38,027 nt of DNA from Deltaproteobacteria bacterium (GTDB lineage: Bacteria > Desulfobacterota > SM23-61), in contig JACRCA010000114.1 of NCBI GenBank assembly GCA_016234425.1, positions 1-38,027 of the forward strand, read 5' to 3'. The notes below the pieces were generated by a model that was given only the letters and a program-made list of their open reading frames with translations, ran no database searches and was not told the DNA's origin. The translations under genes were made by a program, and so were the position numbers. Below are positions 21,905 to 30,921 of the stretch, piece by piece. Numbering within the stretch: the first letter of the stretch is position 1; each line of letters opens with the position of its first letter.

Positions 21905-24385
21905 ATGGAGGTATTTTTTAAAAAATCTTATCTGCGCCTTTTTTGGGGGGTGTTGATCATTCTGTTTTTTGCCTCCCCTTCTTTCCCTCAGGCTCCGCCA
22001 GAAAAAGCTACGCCTTTTTCTATCTTAAAGATTGAGATGACGGAGACCAGTAAGGGTTCACGGGTGACGATCGAGGGCTCAAGGGCGTTTGATTATGCGG
22101 CATATAAAATGGCCAACCCCCTTCGGGTGGTGGTGGAATTACCCCAAGCCCAACTGGGAAAATTGGTTGGGCCGATCGAGGTGCAAAACGGGATAGTCAA
22201 TGTAATTCGTAACATCCAAGTTGAAGACCCAACAAAACCCGGAGCTCGTGTCGAGATTGCCCTTGAGCAGAATGTGGAGTACTCCCTTGAATCTGAAAAA
22301 AATCTGCTGTATGTGGACTTGGTCCGACCCAGCGCTGCTGTCGAGGTAAAAGAAGAAAAAAGGGAAGCTTTAGTGGAGAAGCCCCTAAAACCAGCGAAGG
22401 TGTTAAAAGAGTTAGACATCTTGGCCAAGACGGATTGGGTGAAGGTGGATCTCAGGGGGGATGGCACGATGCCGGACCATAAGAGCTTCCAATTAACTAA
22501 ACCTTCTCGTCTGGTCGTGGATCTTCCCCGGTTGAGTAATGCTTCTTCAAAGAGGAACATTGACGTAGGGAGCAAATTGTTAAAAGATATTCGCATCGGT
22601 CAGCACCCAGATAAATTGCGCTTAGTTTTTACTTTCCCGGAAACGAGAATCCCTCCTTTCCAGTTGGCTAAAGAGGGCGAGAGCCTCACCCTCCTATTGG
22701 CCAGGACCCAAGAGGAGATGCCTGCCAGAGAAACCCCTCCAGTTGCCCCACCTGCAAAGCCAGTTGAGATTGTGGAAGCGATCCCCAAAGCTGAAGCGGT
22801 GCCGAAAGCCGAAGTAGTGGCCAAAGCTGAACCAGCCCCCAAAGCCGAGGTAGAACCCAAAGTCGAAGCTGTACCCAAAGCCGAAGTTGTGCCGAAAGCC
22901 GAGGAAGAACCCAAACCAGAGGTAGCCCCTAAGGCCGAAGCTAAGCCAGAAGCCGCCGTTCCTGCGCCGGAGGAAAAGCCCGAGATTCCCGAAAAAAAGA
23001 TTCCAGCCGAGGTCAAACCGGTACCAGCAGAGGTGGTTAAGCCGGTAGTGACTCCATACAAAGGGGCAAAGATTTCGCTGGATTTCAAAGATGCAGACAT
23101 CCACAATATTTTTCGCCTGATTGCGGAAGTGAGTAACTTGAATATCATTACCACCGAAGACGTAAAGGGGAAGATCACCATTCGACTGGTGAATGTTCCC
23201 TGGGATCAGGCTTTGGACGTTATCCTATCGACGAAAAATTTGATAAAAATCGAAGAAGGGAATGTTCTCCGTATCACGACCATCGAGACTGTGAAGAAGG
23301 AGAGGGAGGACAAGCAGAAAGAAGAAGAGAGTTTACTCAAAACTCGCGAGACTAAATTGAAGCTGGAAGAACCCGAAAGAAAGATTTTAAAAGTAAATTA
23401 TGCCGATGCCACTGAATTGCAAAAGCTCCTCTTAGAACAGAAAGAATTGGGGAAAGGCTTTCTTAGCCCTCAGGGTTCGGTGAAGGCCGATAAGCGCACA
23501 AACACTTTAATCATTCAGGATATTCGCAATAGATTAGAAGCAATTGAGCAACTGATCAAAGATTTGGATAGTCCCACACCCCAGGTGCTCATCGAAGCCC
23601 GGGTCGTTCAGGCCCAGACGACCTTCGGACGCTCGTTAGGTAGCCCATGGGGTGGAAGCTCCAACCAGATCGGGGGGGGACAATGGTTTTGGGGGCTTAC
23701 GGGAAATAACCCGAGTGCTTCAGCTGGATGGGGATTTACGCCCAGTGCCACTGGAGCCAGCACTCCCTTAATCATGCCCTCCAATTTCGTGGTAAATTTC
23801 CCGGCTACCACTGCTAATACTCCGGTGGGAGGATTTGGAATTTCCTTTGGCAAACTGACCGGCAGTTTGGTGAACCTGGATTTGAGACTCCAACTGGGAG
23901 AGACTGATGGCCAGACAAAAGTGATCGCCCGGCCCAAACTGGCCACCTTAGATAACAAAGAAGCGCACATCAAACAGGGAGAAAAAATCCCCTACGAAAC
24001 CACTTCCCAGGCCGGAACTCAAGTGCAGTTCATCGATGCCGTTCTTTCTCTGAAGGTGACCCCTCATGTGACCCCGGATGGAAGTATATTGATGAAAGTG
24101 ATGGTGACCCGAGATGCTCGAGGAGCTTTCCGCAGCCCTATCAATCAGGTTCCCAGCATAGACAACCGCGAAGCCTCTACCGAGGTTCTGGTGAAAGACG
24201 GAGAAACCCTTGTAATTGGCGGAATTTATGAAACGGAAAAGAGCACGACCGAACATGGAATTCCCTGGTTGATGAAAATTCCCATCTTAGGATGGCTGTT
24301 TAAAAACCAGGAAGTATTTGAGAGTAAGAAGGAACTCCTCATTTTCATCACCCCCACCATCATCCAAACCAAAGTGGAGTCCTAG
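21905..24385 (+). CDS. pilQ: Type IV pilus secretin PilQ
   Basis: An 826-residue outer-membrane secretin through which the pilus exits. After a signal peptide (to about residue 29) come two AMIN domains (about 40-135 and 170-265) that bind peptidoglycan, then a Pro/Lys/Ala/Glu linker with nine hexapeptide repeats (292-345), the secretin short N-domain (KISLDFKDADIHNIFRLIAE, near 387), an N1 domain (ILKVNYADATELQKLL) and the C-terminal secretin pore (from about 560, including VLIEARVVQA and VLVKDGETLVIGGIY). A Gly/Trp/Ser-rich insertion (PWGGSSNQIGGGQWFWGL) sits at the start of the pore domain. A strong AAGGAGGAG site precedes the ATG. It closes the pil operon, followed by an intrinsic terminator. 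Confidence 0.96.
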   Translation: MEVFFKKSYLRLFWGVLIILFFASPSFPQAPPEKATPFSILKIEMTETSKGSRVTIEGSRAFDYAAYKMANPLRVVVELPQAQLGKLVGPIEVQNGIVNVIRNIQVEDPTKPGARVEIALEQNVEYSLESEKNLLYVDLVRPSAAVEVKEEKREALVEKPLKPAKVLKELDILAKTDWVKVDLRGDGTMPDHKSFQLTKPSRLVVDLPRLSNASSKRNIDVGSKLLKDIRIGQHPDKLRLVFTFPETRIPPFQLAKEGESLTLLLARTQEEMPARETPPVAPPAKPVEIVEAIPKAEAVPKAEVVAKAEPAPKAEVEPKVEAVPKAEVVPKAEEEPKPEVAPKAEAKPEAAVPAPEEKPEIPEKKIPAEVKPVPAEVVKPVVTPYKGAKISLDFKDADIHNIFRLIAEVSNLNIITTEDVKGKITIRLVNVPWDQALDVILSTKNLIKIEEGNVLRITTIETVKKEREDKQKEEESLLKTRETKLKLEEPERKILKVNYADATELQKLLLEQKELGKGFLSPQGSVKADKRTNTLIIQDIRNRLEAIEQLIKDLDSPTPQVLIEARVVQAQTTFGRSLGSPWGGSSNQIGGGQWFWGLTGNNPSASAGWGFTPSATGASTPLIMPSNFVVNFPATTANTPVGGFGISFGKLTGSLVNLDLRLQLGETDGQTKVIARPKLATLDNKEAHIKQGEKIPYETTSQAGTQVQFIDAVLSLKVTPHVTPDGSILMKVMVTRDARGAFRSPINQVPSIDNREASTEVLVKDGETLVIGGIYETEKSTTEHGIPWLMKIPILGWLFKNQEVFESKKELLIFITPTIIQTKVES
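22778..22939 (+). repeat. Nine 18-base repeats encoding an (A/V)(V/A)PKAE hexapeptide array in pilQ
   Basis: Nine consecutive codon hexads encode variants of AVPKAE (AIPKAE, AVPKAE, VVAKAE, PAPKAE, VEPKVE, AVPKAE, VVPKAE, EEPKPE, VAPKAE). The array lies between the AMIN domains and the secretin N-domain and likely forms an extended spacer across the periplasm. Confidence 0.85.
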
Positions 24386-24403
24386 AAAATTCCGTCGCCG
24401 CAG

Positions 24404-24431
24404 AAGGGCACCCCGAGGGTGCCCTTTTTTT
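24404..24431 (+). terminator. Intrinsic terminator of the pil operon
   Basis: AAGGGCACC (24404-24412) pairs perfectly with GGTGCCCTT (24418-24426) around a five-base loop, followed by a run of T residues to 24431. It lies 18 bases after the pilQ stop. Confidence 0.92.
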
Positions 24432-24481
24432 ATCTGGCTGGCAGCCAAAAGCTACTTCCCCAGGAAGGGTTTTCTTTAACC

Positions 24482-24510
24482 TTGCAGATGAAATAGGGTT
24501 GTGGTATTTT
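24482..24510 (+). promoter_or_regulatory. Weak candidate promoter for leuS
   Basis: TTGCAG at 24482-24487 and TATTTT at 24505-24510 are 17 bases apart. A promoter is needed here because the strong pil terminator lies just upstream, but the -35 matches only half the consensus. Confidence 0.3.
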
Positions 24511-24537
24511 TTCAATTGGATGGTTTGGGAGGAAAGA

Positions 24538-27123
24538 ATGAACCGGCGATATGATCCTCAGAGCGTGGAAAAAAAGTGGCAGCAGATATGGGAAGAACGC
24601 CGGCTCTTCCAATCCGCGGAGGATCCCCAGCGAAAAAAGTATTATGTTTTAGAAATGTTTCCCTATCCTTCGGGGAAAATCCACATGGGGCACGTGCGGA
24701 ATTATTCCATCGGCGATGTAGTGGCTCGATACAAGCGGATGCGCGGATTCAACGTGATCCATCCCATGGGTTGGGATGCTTTCGGGATGCCGGCGGAGAA
24801 TGCCGCGATCCAACATGGCGTTCATCCAGCAAAATGGACTGAGGATAACATCGCCGCCATGAAAAAACAACTTCGGCGGATGGGTTTTAGCTATGACTGG
24901 AGGCGAGAACTGTCTACCTGTGATCCGTCATACTATCGCTGGGAACAATGGCTGTTCCTGAAGATGTACGAGAAAGGACTGGCTTACAAGAAAAGCTCTT
25001 CGGTCAACTGGTGCGAAAGCTGCCAGACCGTGCTGGCCAACGAACAAGTGGAGGCCGGGAGATGTTGGCGCTGCAGCGAAGAGGTGATCCAAAAAGAGAT
25101 GGAAGGATGGTTCTTCAAGATCACGGCCTACACAGAAGAATTACTAGATTATTGTGACAAACTCCCTGGCTGGCCCGAGCGGGTAATTACCATGCAGAAG
25201 AATTGGATTGGTAAATCCGAGGGAGCAATCATTCACTTTCCTCTGGGGGAAAGAGAGGGCTTTATCCCGGTTTTTACCACCCGGCAGGATACGATCTTCG
25301 GGGCAACTTTCATGATCTTGGCCCCGGAACATCCCCTGACCTTGGAGCTTTCGGGAAGAACACCCCAGGAGAGGGAAGTGAGAGAGTTTGTGGAGCGAAT
25401 CAAAAAACAAGACCGGGCTAAGCGTACGGCAGAGGATTATGAAAAAGAAGGACTTTTTATCGGGGCCTTCTGCCAAAATCCTCTCACCGGCAAGGAAATC
25501 CCCATCTTTGTAGGGAACTTTGTCTTGATGGATTACGGCACGGGAGCAGTGATGGCTGTCCCTTCCCATGATCAGAGGGATTTCTATTTTGCTAAGAAAT
25601 TTAACCTTCCCTTAGTGGTGGTCATTCAGCCGGAGGGAGAGCCTTCCTTAAGCACGGAGAGGATGACCGAAGCTTATACGGGAGAAGGTATTTTAGTCAA
25701 TTCCGGTCCTTTCAACGCAATGCCCAGCTGTCAGGCCCGACAAGCCATTGCCAGCTATTTGGAAGAAAAAGGCCTTGGCCAAGGAGCTGTGACTTATCGC
25801 TTGCGGGATTGGGGAATTTCGCGGCAGCGGTACTGGGGAACCCCCATCCCGATCATTTACTGCCAGGAATGTGGAACAATGCCGGTACCAGAAAAAGATC
25901 TGCCAGTAGTACTTCCTCAAGATGTCCAGCTCACCGGTCTGGGAATATCCCCCCTATCTAACGTTCCCGAATTCGTGAACACTTCCTGCCCCCGATGCAG
26001 AAAGCCGGGCAAACGGGAGACGGATACCATGGATACTTTCGTGGAGTCCTCCTGGTACTTTGAGCGCTTCTGCAGCCCGCAAGAGAATCGGGGAATGTTT
26101 GACCGGCAGAAAGTTCATTACTGGATGCCTGTGGATCAGTACATCGGCGGGATCGAACATGCTATCCTCCATTTGCTCTACTCTCGGTTTTACACCAGAG
26201 TCCTCCGGGATTTCGGGCTGGTGAATTTTTCTGAACCTTTTACCAACCTTCTAACGCAAGGGATGGTCGTTAAGGAAACACATTTCTGCTCCCGGGACGG
26301 CTTTCTCTTCCCGGAAGAGGTAGAGGATGAGAAGACTTGCAGAAAATGCGGGCATCCGGTCCAGGTGGGGCGCACAGAGAAGATGAGCAAATCGAAAAAA
26401 AATGTAGTGGAACCCGATTCCTTGATGGATAAATATGGGGCAGACACCGTGCGCCTTTTCTGCCTTTTTGCCTCACCGCCAGAAAAAGACCTGGAGTGGA
26501 ATGAACAGGGAGTAGAAGGATCTTTTCGCTTTTTGAATCGGGTCTGGCGCCTGATGGAGGAATGGGCGGGAATATCAGGGAGGGCGGAATTGCCCCGGAA
26601 GGAGTGGAATCTTCCCGAAGCCCTTCGCCATCTGCGGCGAAAGACGCATCTGACCATCAAAAAGGTTACGGAAGATATCGAAAACCGCTTCCATTTTAAC
26701 ACGGCCATCAGCGCCATTATGGAACTGGTGAACCTCCTTTACCAAGACGAAGGAAGATTGGAGGATAAGACCCCCTTTACTTTAGGGGTCTGGCGAGAAG
26801 CGCTGGAATCGATCGTCATCCTCCTTTCGCCCATTGTCCCCCACATCTGCGAGGAACTCTGGGAAATACTGGGCCAGGCCGAGAGCGTTTCCCGAGTTTC
26901 CTGGCCTGAGTATGAACCTGAAGCCCTAAAGGACGAAGAGGTTCTGATTGTCATTCAGGTGAACGGGAAACTCCGCGGTCGAGTCATGGTGGGGGTTCAT
27001 GCCTCCGAAGAAGAGGTGAAAGAGGCGGTCCTGGCCAACCAGCGAGTTCAAGAATTTTTAAAAGACCAGCCTGTCAAGAAGTTCGTCCTGGTCCCGAAAA
27101 AATTGGTCAATTTAGTCGTATGA
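24538..27123 (+). CDS. leuS: Leucyl-tRNA synthetase
   Basis: An 861-residue class I aminoacyl-tRNA synthetase of bacterial LeuS type. The HIGH motif is HMGH (49-52) within PYPSGKIHMGHVRNY; KMSKS is at 615-619. Between them lie the CP1 editing domain (TTRQDTIFGATFMILAPEHP and the MDYGTGAVMAVPSHDQRD block), plus zinc-type Cys pairs (CESCQ...CWRC and CRKCGHP). The C-terminal anticodon-binding and VIQVNGKLRGR domains are complete. The ATG at 24538 is preferred because GGGAGGAAAG precedes it; an in-frame start 13 codons upstream lacks support. It begins the transcription unit running to holA. Confidence 0.97.
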   Translation: MNRRYDPQSVEKKWQQIWEERRLFQSAEDPQRKKYYVLEMFPYPSGKIHMGHVRNYSIGDVVARYKRMRGFNVIHPMGWDAFGMPAENAAIQHGVHPAKWTEDNIAAMKKQLRRMGFSYDWRRELSTCDPSYYRWEQWLFLKMYEKGLAYKKSSSVNWCESCQTVLANEQVEAGRCWRCSEEVIQKEMEGWFFKITAYTEELLDYCDKLPGWPERVITMQKNWIGKSEGAIIHFPLGEREGFIPVFTTRQDTIFGATFMILAPEHPLTLELSGRTPQEREVREFVERIKKQDRAKRTAEDYEKEGLFIGAFCQNPLTGKEIPIFVGNFVLMDYGTGAVMAVPSHDQRDFYFAKKFNLPLVVVIQPEGEPSLSTERMTEAYTGEGILVNSGPFNAMPSCQARQAIASYLEEKGLGQGAVTYRLRDWGISRQRYWGTPIPIIYCQECGTMPVPEKDLPVVLPQDVQLTGLGISPLSNVPEFVNTSCPRCRKPGKRETDTMDTFVESSWYFERFCSPQENRGMFDRQKVHYWMPVDQYIGGIEHAILHLLYSRFYTRVLRDFGLVNFSEPFTNLLTQGMVVKETHFCSRDGFLFPEEVEDEKTCRKCGHPVQVGRTEKMSKSKKNVVEPDSLMDKYGADTVRLFCLFASPPEKDLEWNEQGVEGSFRFLNRVWRLMEEWAGISGRAELPRKEWNLPEALRHLRRKTHLTIKKVTEDIENRFHFNTAISAIMELVNLLYQDEGRLEDKTPFTLGVWREALESIVILLSPIVPHICEELWEILGQAESVSRVSWPEYEPEALKDEEVLIVIQVNGKLRGRVMVGVHASEEEVKEAVLANQRVQEFLKDQPVKKFVLVPKKLVNLVV

Positions 27124-27198
27124 GCTGCGTTGAAAGGTGATAATATTCGAACGAATTTTCCTCCCAGGTCTTTTTGGCCATATCTTTGAATACCCTTT

Positions 27199-27205
27199 AA
27201 GGAGG
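27199..27205 (+). promoter_or_regulatory. Strong Shine-Dalgarno of the multidomain lipoprotein gene
   Basis: AAGGAGG lies five bases before the ATG at 27211, suggesting efficient translation of this lipoprotein independent of leuS. Confidence 0.8.
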
Positions 27206-27210
27206 TATCC

Positions 27211-29967
27211 ATGGGCGGATGGAAATGGGCGCGTTGCGGAGCAGTGGCCATTGCTCTGGCCATCGGGATTGCCGGATGCGTTTACACACAACGCACAAAG
27301 ATTGCGCCTCCCGTTGTAGCTGCCTTTAAGGGGGAGTCGCGGGTGGATCCATACCTCCTTGATCACCAGCCCCAGACAGTGGCTGTCTTGCCCTTCTCGA
27401 ACAGGACCGATAAGCAAGAAGCCTTCGACATAGTTCGTAAATCCTTCCAGGGACATTTCAGCAGATTGAATTATACCACCATGCCTTTATTCAAAGTGGA
27501 TGACTCTCTCAATAAAGCCGGCTTAGATACTCCGGAAAAAGTTGCCCAGGCTTCGCCGCAAAGACTTCGAGAAATTCTAAAAGCTGATGCGGTCATCCGG
27601 GGAGATATCACCCATTACGAGCGAGTTTTTGTGGGGGTTTACTCCCAAGTAGCCGTAGGGGCTGAAGTTCGGATGGTCGAAGGAAAATCAGGGAAAGAAC
27701 TCTGGTGGGCCAAAGATGTTTCTCGTAAACATGCCGGAGGGATATCCACAACGCCAGTCGGGTTGATCTTAACCGCCGTCGCCACTGCCCTGAATATAAG
27801 GGAGATTGAGCTACTCCGTTCCTCAGATGATCTCTTCCGAGATATGGTCAAAACCATCCCTCAACCCACGCTGGCCCAAGCCCTGAGGCCCCCGAACATT
27901 ACCATATTAGTGCACGATGGAATGAGGCGTTCGGATAAATACGCCAATAAAGTAGGGGATGTCATTAAGGTAGCCATGGAGGGAGACCCAAGGATGAGGG
28001 CTTTCTTCGGGATCGGGGATTTCAAAAAGGACGTTCCTCTTAAGGAAGGAGAGCCAGGCGTCTACGTGGGAAGTTATAAGGTTATGCCCAGAGACAATGC
28101 CGAGGATGCGCTCATCACAGGAACGCTCATGAATGATGCCGGCAGTTCTACAGATTGGGTAGATGTACTGGGTCCAGTAACCATCGACACCACGCCGCCG
28201 GAAATGCCCGGGGGATTAAGAGCCCTTGGAAGGGACAGAATGGTGGATTTGAGCTGGTCGAAGAGCGTAGACAAAGACATCGCCAAGTATAAAATTTATA
28301 GGAGCGGTACCCCTCTGACCGGATACCAGGAAGTGGCGACAACTGAATTAACCGCTTTCCATGATAAGAACCTGAAGAATGAAATGAGTTATTATTACAA
28401 AGTTTCCGCCGTAGACTTGGCCGGCAACGAAAGTAAACTTTCGGACCTAACCAAAGCAACGACTGTGACGCCTGGCCCAACTCCTGTTCAGGGGATGATC
28501 TTAGGAGAAACAACCTGGTACGCCGGAGCGAGTCCTTACATTATAGAAGGGCAGGTCTTGGTGGGCCAAAAGGCTACCCTGTTCATCGAACCGGGAACCA
28601 TCATTCGCTCCAAGGGCGAAGGGATTTCTGTCCTCGGGAAATTGATCGCCAAGGGTGATCAAAACAGCCTGATCACCCTGGAAGCGGCAGCGCCGGAGAA
28701 GCCTTGGAAGGGGATTGTTTTTGATGGAACGAAAAATGAAGAAAGCGCCATCGAATATGCCAAAATCAGGGGGGCGGTTGCCGGGATTACCTGCCTTTCG
28801 TCTTCGCCAGTAGTTGCCCACAACGATATTTCCAATAACCAAGTGGGCATTCGGATCAGTGAATCTTTCTCCCAGCCCAAAATTTTGGGGAACACCATTT
28901 CTTCCAATGCGATGGCTGGAGTTGAAGTCTCGGCGGCGGCGACTCCTCATCTGGAAGAAAACGAGATCCGCGGCAACCAAAAGGATGGAGTCTCCAGCCG
29001 GGAAGCCAGGCCGTTGTTGATGAAAAATCGAATCGCGAATAACGGGGAAGTCGGAGTCCGGCTTTTTTCATCAGCGGCTCGTCTGCTCCACAACAACATT
29101 CATGACAACGGGAAATATGAGGTTTACAACGCTCTGGAGAGGGATGTGCATGTGGAGGCCAAAGACAACTGGTGGGGGACAAAGGAGGGTCTGAAGGTTA
29201 TCGGAAAAATTTTTGGTAGAGTGGAATACCAGCGGGTGCTGGACGCTCCCTATCCCCAGGGCAGGCCACTGGACCTTTCTATCCTGAAAAGTCCGCTGAC
29301 TGGCCCAATTGACCGAGACTCTTTCCTGACCTTAGTCAACAGCCCCTACGTAGTGGAGAAGGATGTGATTGTAGAGAAGGGGGCCACTCTTTTCATCGAG
29401 CCCGGGGTAACTCTAAGGTACAACCCGGGAGCTTCGATGGTTGTAAAAGATGGGGGCGTTGATGCCAGGGGGACAGGTGACCAGGTGATAACTTTTACAT
29501 CTAACAGTTCCTCGCCCTCGCCAGGGAGTTACCCTTCTGGGGTAAAGTTTGAACAGCCTTCGAAGCTGGCCAGTTTCTTCCGCTATTGCATTTTCGAATA
29601 CGCTGAGACGGGCTTAGACATTTCTTATGGTGCCCCCGAAATCGATCATTGCTTGATTGCCCATCATTCTCAAGTTGGAGTTAAGGTAGCCAGGGAGGCT
29701 GAGCCCAGAATTTTTTTCAGCACCTTCGCCAAGATTTTGGGGACTGGGGCAGTGGTGGCTCTGGGGGCCTCCAGGCCTAAAATTAACCGAAATAATTTCC
29801 TGGATAACCCATTTGCCATTCAAAGTTTCTCTTCGATTTATTTAGACGCCAGGGAGAACTGGTGGGGGTCGAGTCCACCAAAAGAATCGCTATTTTTGGG
29901 GGAGATCAATTATAAACCTTGGCTAGATGGTCCAGCAGTGGGGGCCTTTCAAGGGAGGAAGCCGTGA
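27211..29967 (+). CDS. Multidomain lipoprotein: GNA1162-like domain, fibronectin III, two beta-helix domains
   Basis: A 918-residue lipoprotein; the signal peptide ends in IAGC with Cys23 as lipidation site. Residues about 45-225 resemble the GNA1162/DUF799 lipoprotein family (TVAVLPFSNRTDKQEAFD, LREILKADAVIRGDITHYE, GKELWWAKDVSRKHAGG). A fibronectin type III domain follows (about 330-420: VDLSWSKSVDKDIAKYKIYR, YYYKVSAVDLAGNES). Two right-handed parallel beta-helix units (about 425-665 and 707-890) come next, each starting with TLFIEPG and ending in a DNWWG or ENWWG turn, which shows an internal duplication. Beta-helices of this NosD/PbH1 type often bind or cut polysaccharides, but no catalytic residues can be claimed. 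It is probably exposed at the outer membrane. It overlaps the next gene by GTGA and stands directly upstream of lptE, so an envelope role is likely; the exact function is unknown. Confidence 0.75.
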   Translation: MGGWKWARCGAVAIALAIGIAGCVYTQRTKIAPPVVAAFKGESRVDPYLLDHQPQTVAVLPFSNRTDKQEAFDIVRKSFQGHFSRLNYTTMPLFKVDDSLNKAGLDTPEKVAQASPQRLREILKADAVIRGDITHYERVFVGVYSQVAVGAEVRMVEGKSGKELWWAKDVSRKHAGGISTTPVGLILTAVATALNIREIELLRSSDDLFRDMVKTIPQPTLAQALRPPNITILVHDGMRRSDKYANKVGDVIKVAMEGDPRMRAFFGIGDFKKDVPLKEGEPGVYVGSYKVMPRDNAEDALITGTLMNDAGSSTDWVDVLGPVTIDTTPPEMPGGLRALGRDRMVDLSWSKSVDKDIAKYKIYRSGTPLTGYQEVATTELTAFHDKNLKNEMSYYYKVSAVDLAGNESKLSDLTKATTVTPGPTPVQGMILGETTWYAGASPYIIEGQVLVGQKATLFIEPGTIIRSKGEGISVLGKLIAKGDQNSLITLEAAAPEKPWKGIVFDGTKNEESAIEYAKIRGAVAGITCLSSSPVVAHNDISNNQVGIRISESFSQPKILGNTISSNAMAGVEVSAAATPHLEENEIRGNQKDGVSSREARPLLMKNRIANNGEVGVRLFSSAARLLHNNIHDNGKYEVYNALERDVHVEAKDNWWGTKEGLKVIGKIFGRVEYQRVLDAPYPQGRPLDLSILKSPLTGPIDRDSFLTLVNSPYVVEKDVIVEKGATLFIEPGVTLRYNPGASMVVKDGGVDARGTGDQVITFTSNSSSPSPGSYPSGVKFEQPSKLASFFRYCIFEYAETGLDISYGAPEIDHCLIAHHSQVGVKVAREAEPRIFFSTFAKILGTGAVVALGASRPKINRNNFLDNPFAIQSFSSIYLDARENWWGSSPPKESLFLGEINYKPWLDGPAVGAFQGRKP

Positions 29968-30914
29968 AGCGCGCTTTGACTGGTATTATATTTTTATGGG
30001 TAGTTGCCTGGACGGCGATGATTTGGGCAGGGCAGGGGGAGGTAATCGAGCTTATCGGTAATGGGGAAATCAACTGGTCTCAGGGGATCATCCTTGCCAA
30101 GGGGAGTGGAGCTCCCCCCAAAGAGGCCAAAAATATTGCTCAGGCGCGTTTGCTGGCTGAGCGGGCAGCCTTATCCGATGCCCGGCGCAACCTTCTGGAG
30201 GTGCTCAAAGGAGTGCGCATTGATTCGATGACCAGCGTCGAAAGTCATATGCTCAAAAGCGACCAGATCCGGCTGAGTGCCGAAGGGTTCATCCAGGGCT
30301 CCGCGGAGATGAAGGATCAGAGGAGATACCTTTCTGATGGGGCCATCGAGGTAACCGTGGCCATGAACCTAACCGGAGATTTTTTAGTTTTGATGCTCAG
30401 CCTACCCAAAGAATTGAAAATCACCAAACCCTTTGTAATGGAAAGACCTTCTCCCCAACTACCCCCTGCTCTCCCAGAGAAAAAATTGGAACCGCTTTTG
30501 GAAAGACCAAAAGTCGGGGAGCCAGAAAAGCCGTTGTTGGAAACAAAACCCTCGCCGCCTCTTGCAGATCTTCCGAAATTTACTGGATTGGTAGTCGATG
30601 CCCGCGGTCTCAACATGCGGGCGGCATTGATCCCCAAGATTCTGAATGAGGGCGGTCAGGAGTTGTACCGGGGGCCATATGTTCCCTATGAGAAAGCAGC
30701 CCAAAATGGCCTGGCTCTTTATAGTAAAGATCTGACCGCAGCCCAAACAAACCCCCGAGTGGGGAAAAATCCCTTGACCGTCAAAGGGTTCAAGGTGAAA
30801 CCTGAGAGCCCTTCAGACATCATCTTGAGCGCTGAGGAGTCCAAAAAGGTTGCTCCGTTTACGCAGAAGGGGACCTTCTTGGAAGATTGCCGGGTCATGA
30901 TCGTTTTGGATTGA
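29964..30914 (+). CDS. LPP20-like secreted protein
   Basis: A 316-residue exported protein starting with GTG at 29964, preceded by GGGAGGAA and overlapping the preceding stop as GTGA. A signal peptide runs to about residue 22 (ending WAGQG). Residues about 50-140 resemble LPP20-type domains: IAQARLLAERAALSDARRNLLEVLKGV, then GAIEVTVAMNLTGDF. A Pro/Lys/Glu-rich linker (about 155-205) leads to a C-terminal domain (FTGLVVDARGLNMRAALIPKI, ending in DCRVMIVLD) seen in related envelope proteins. There is no lipobox cysteine. It is translationally coupled to the multidomain lipoprotein, so the two may form a complex. Function is unknown. Confidence 0.7.
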   Translation: MKRALTGIIFLWVVAWTAMIWAGQGEVIELIGNGEINWSQGIILAKGSGAPPKEAKNIAQARLLAERAALSDARRNLLEVLKGVRIDSMTSVESHMLKSDQIRLSAEGFIQGSAEMKDQRRYLSDGAIEVTVAMNLTGDFLVLMLSLPKELKITKPFVMERPSPQLPPALPEKKLEPLLERPKVGEPEKPLLETKPSPPLADLPKFTGLVVDARGLNMRAALIPKILNEGGQELYRGPYVPYEKAAQNGLALYSKDLTAAQTNPRVGKNPLTVKGFKVKPESPSDIILSAEESKKVAPFTQKGTFLEDCRVMIVLD

Positions 30915-30921
30915 GGGGCTT

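Noticed and set aside
22600..23181. Long minus-strand frames opposite pilQ repeats (Gly/Ala/Thr-rich)
   Set aside because: They are antisense to a clear secretin gene and arise from the codon bias of the PKAE repeats.
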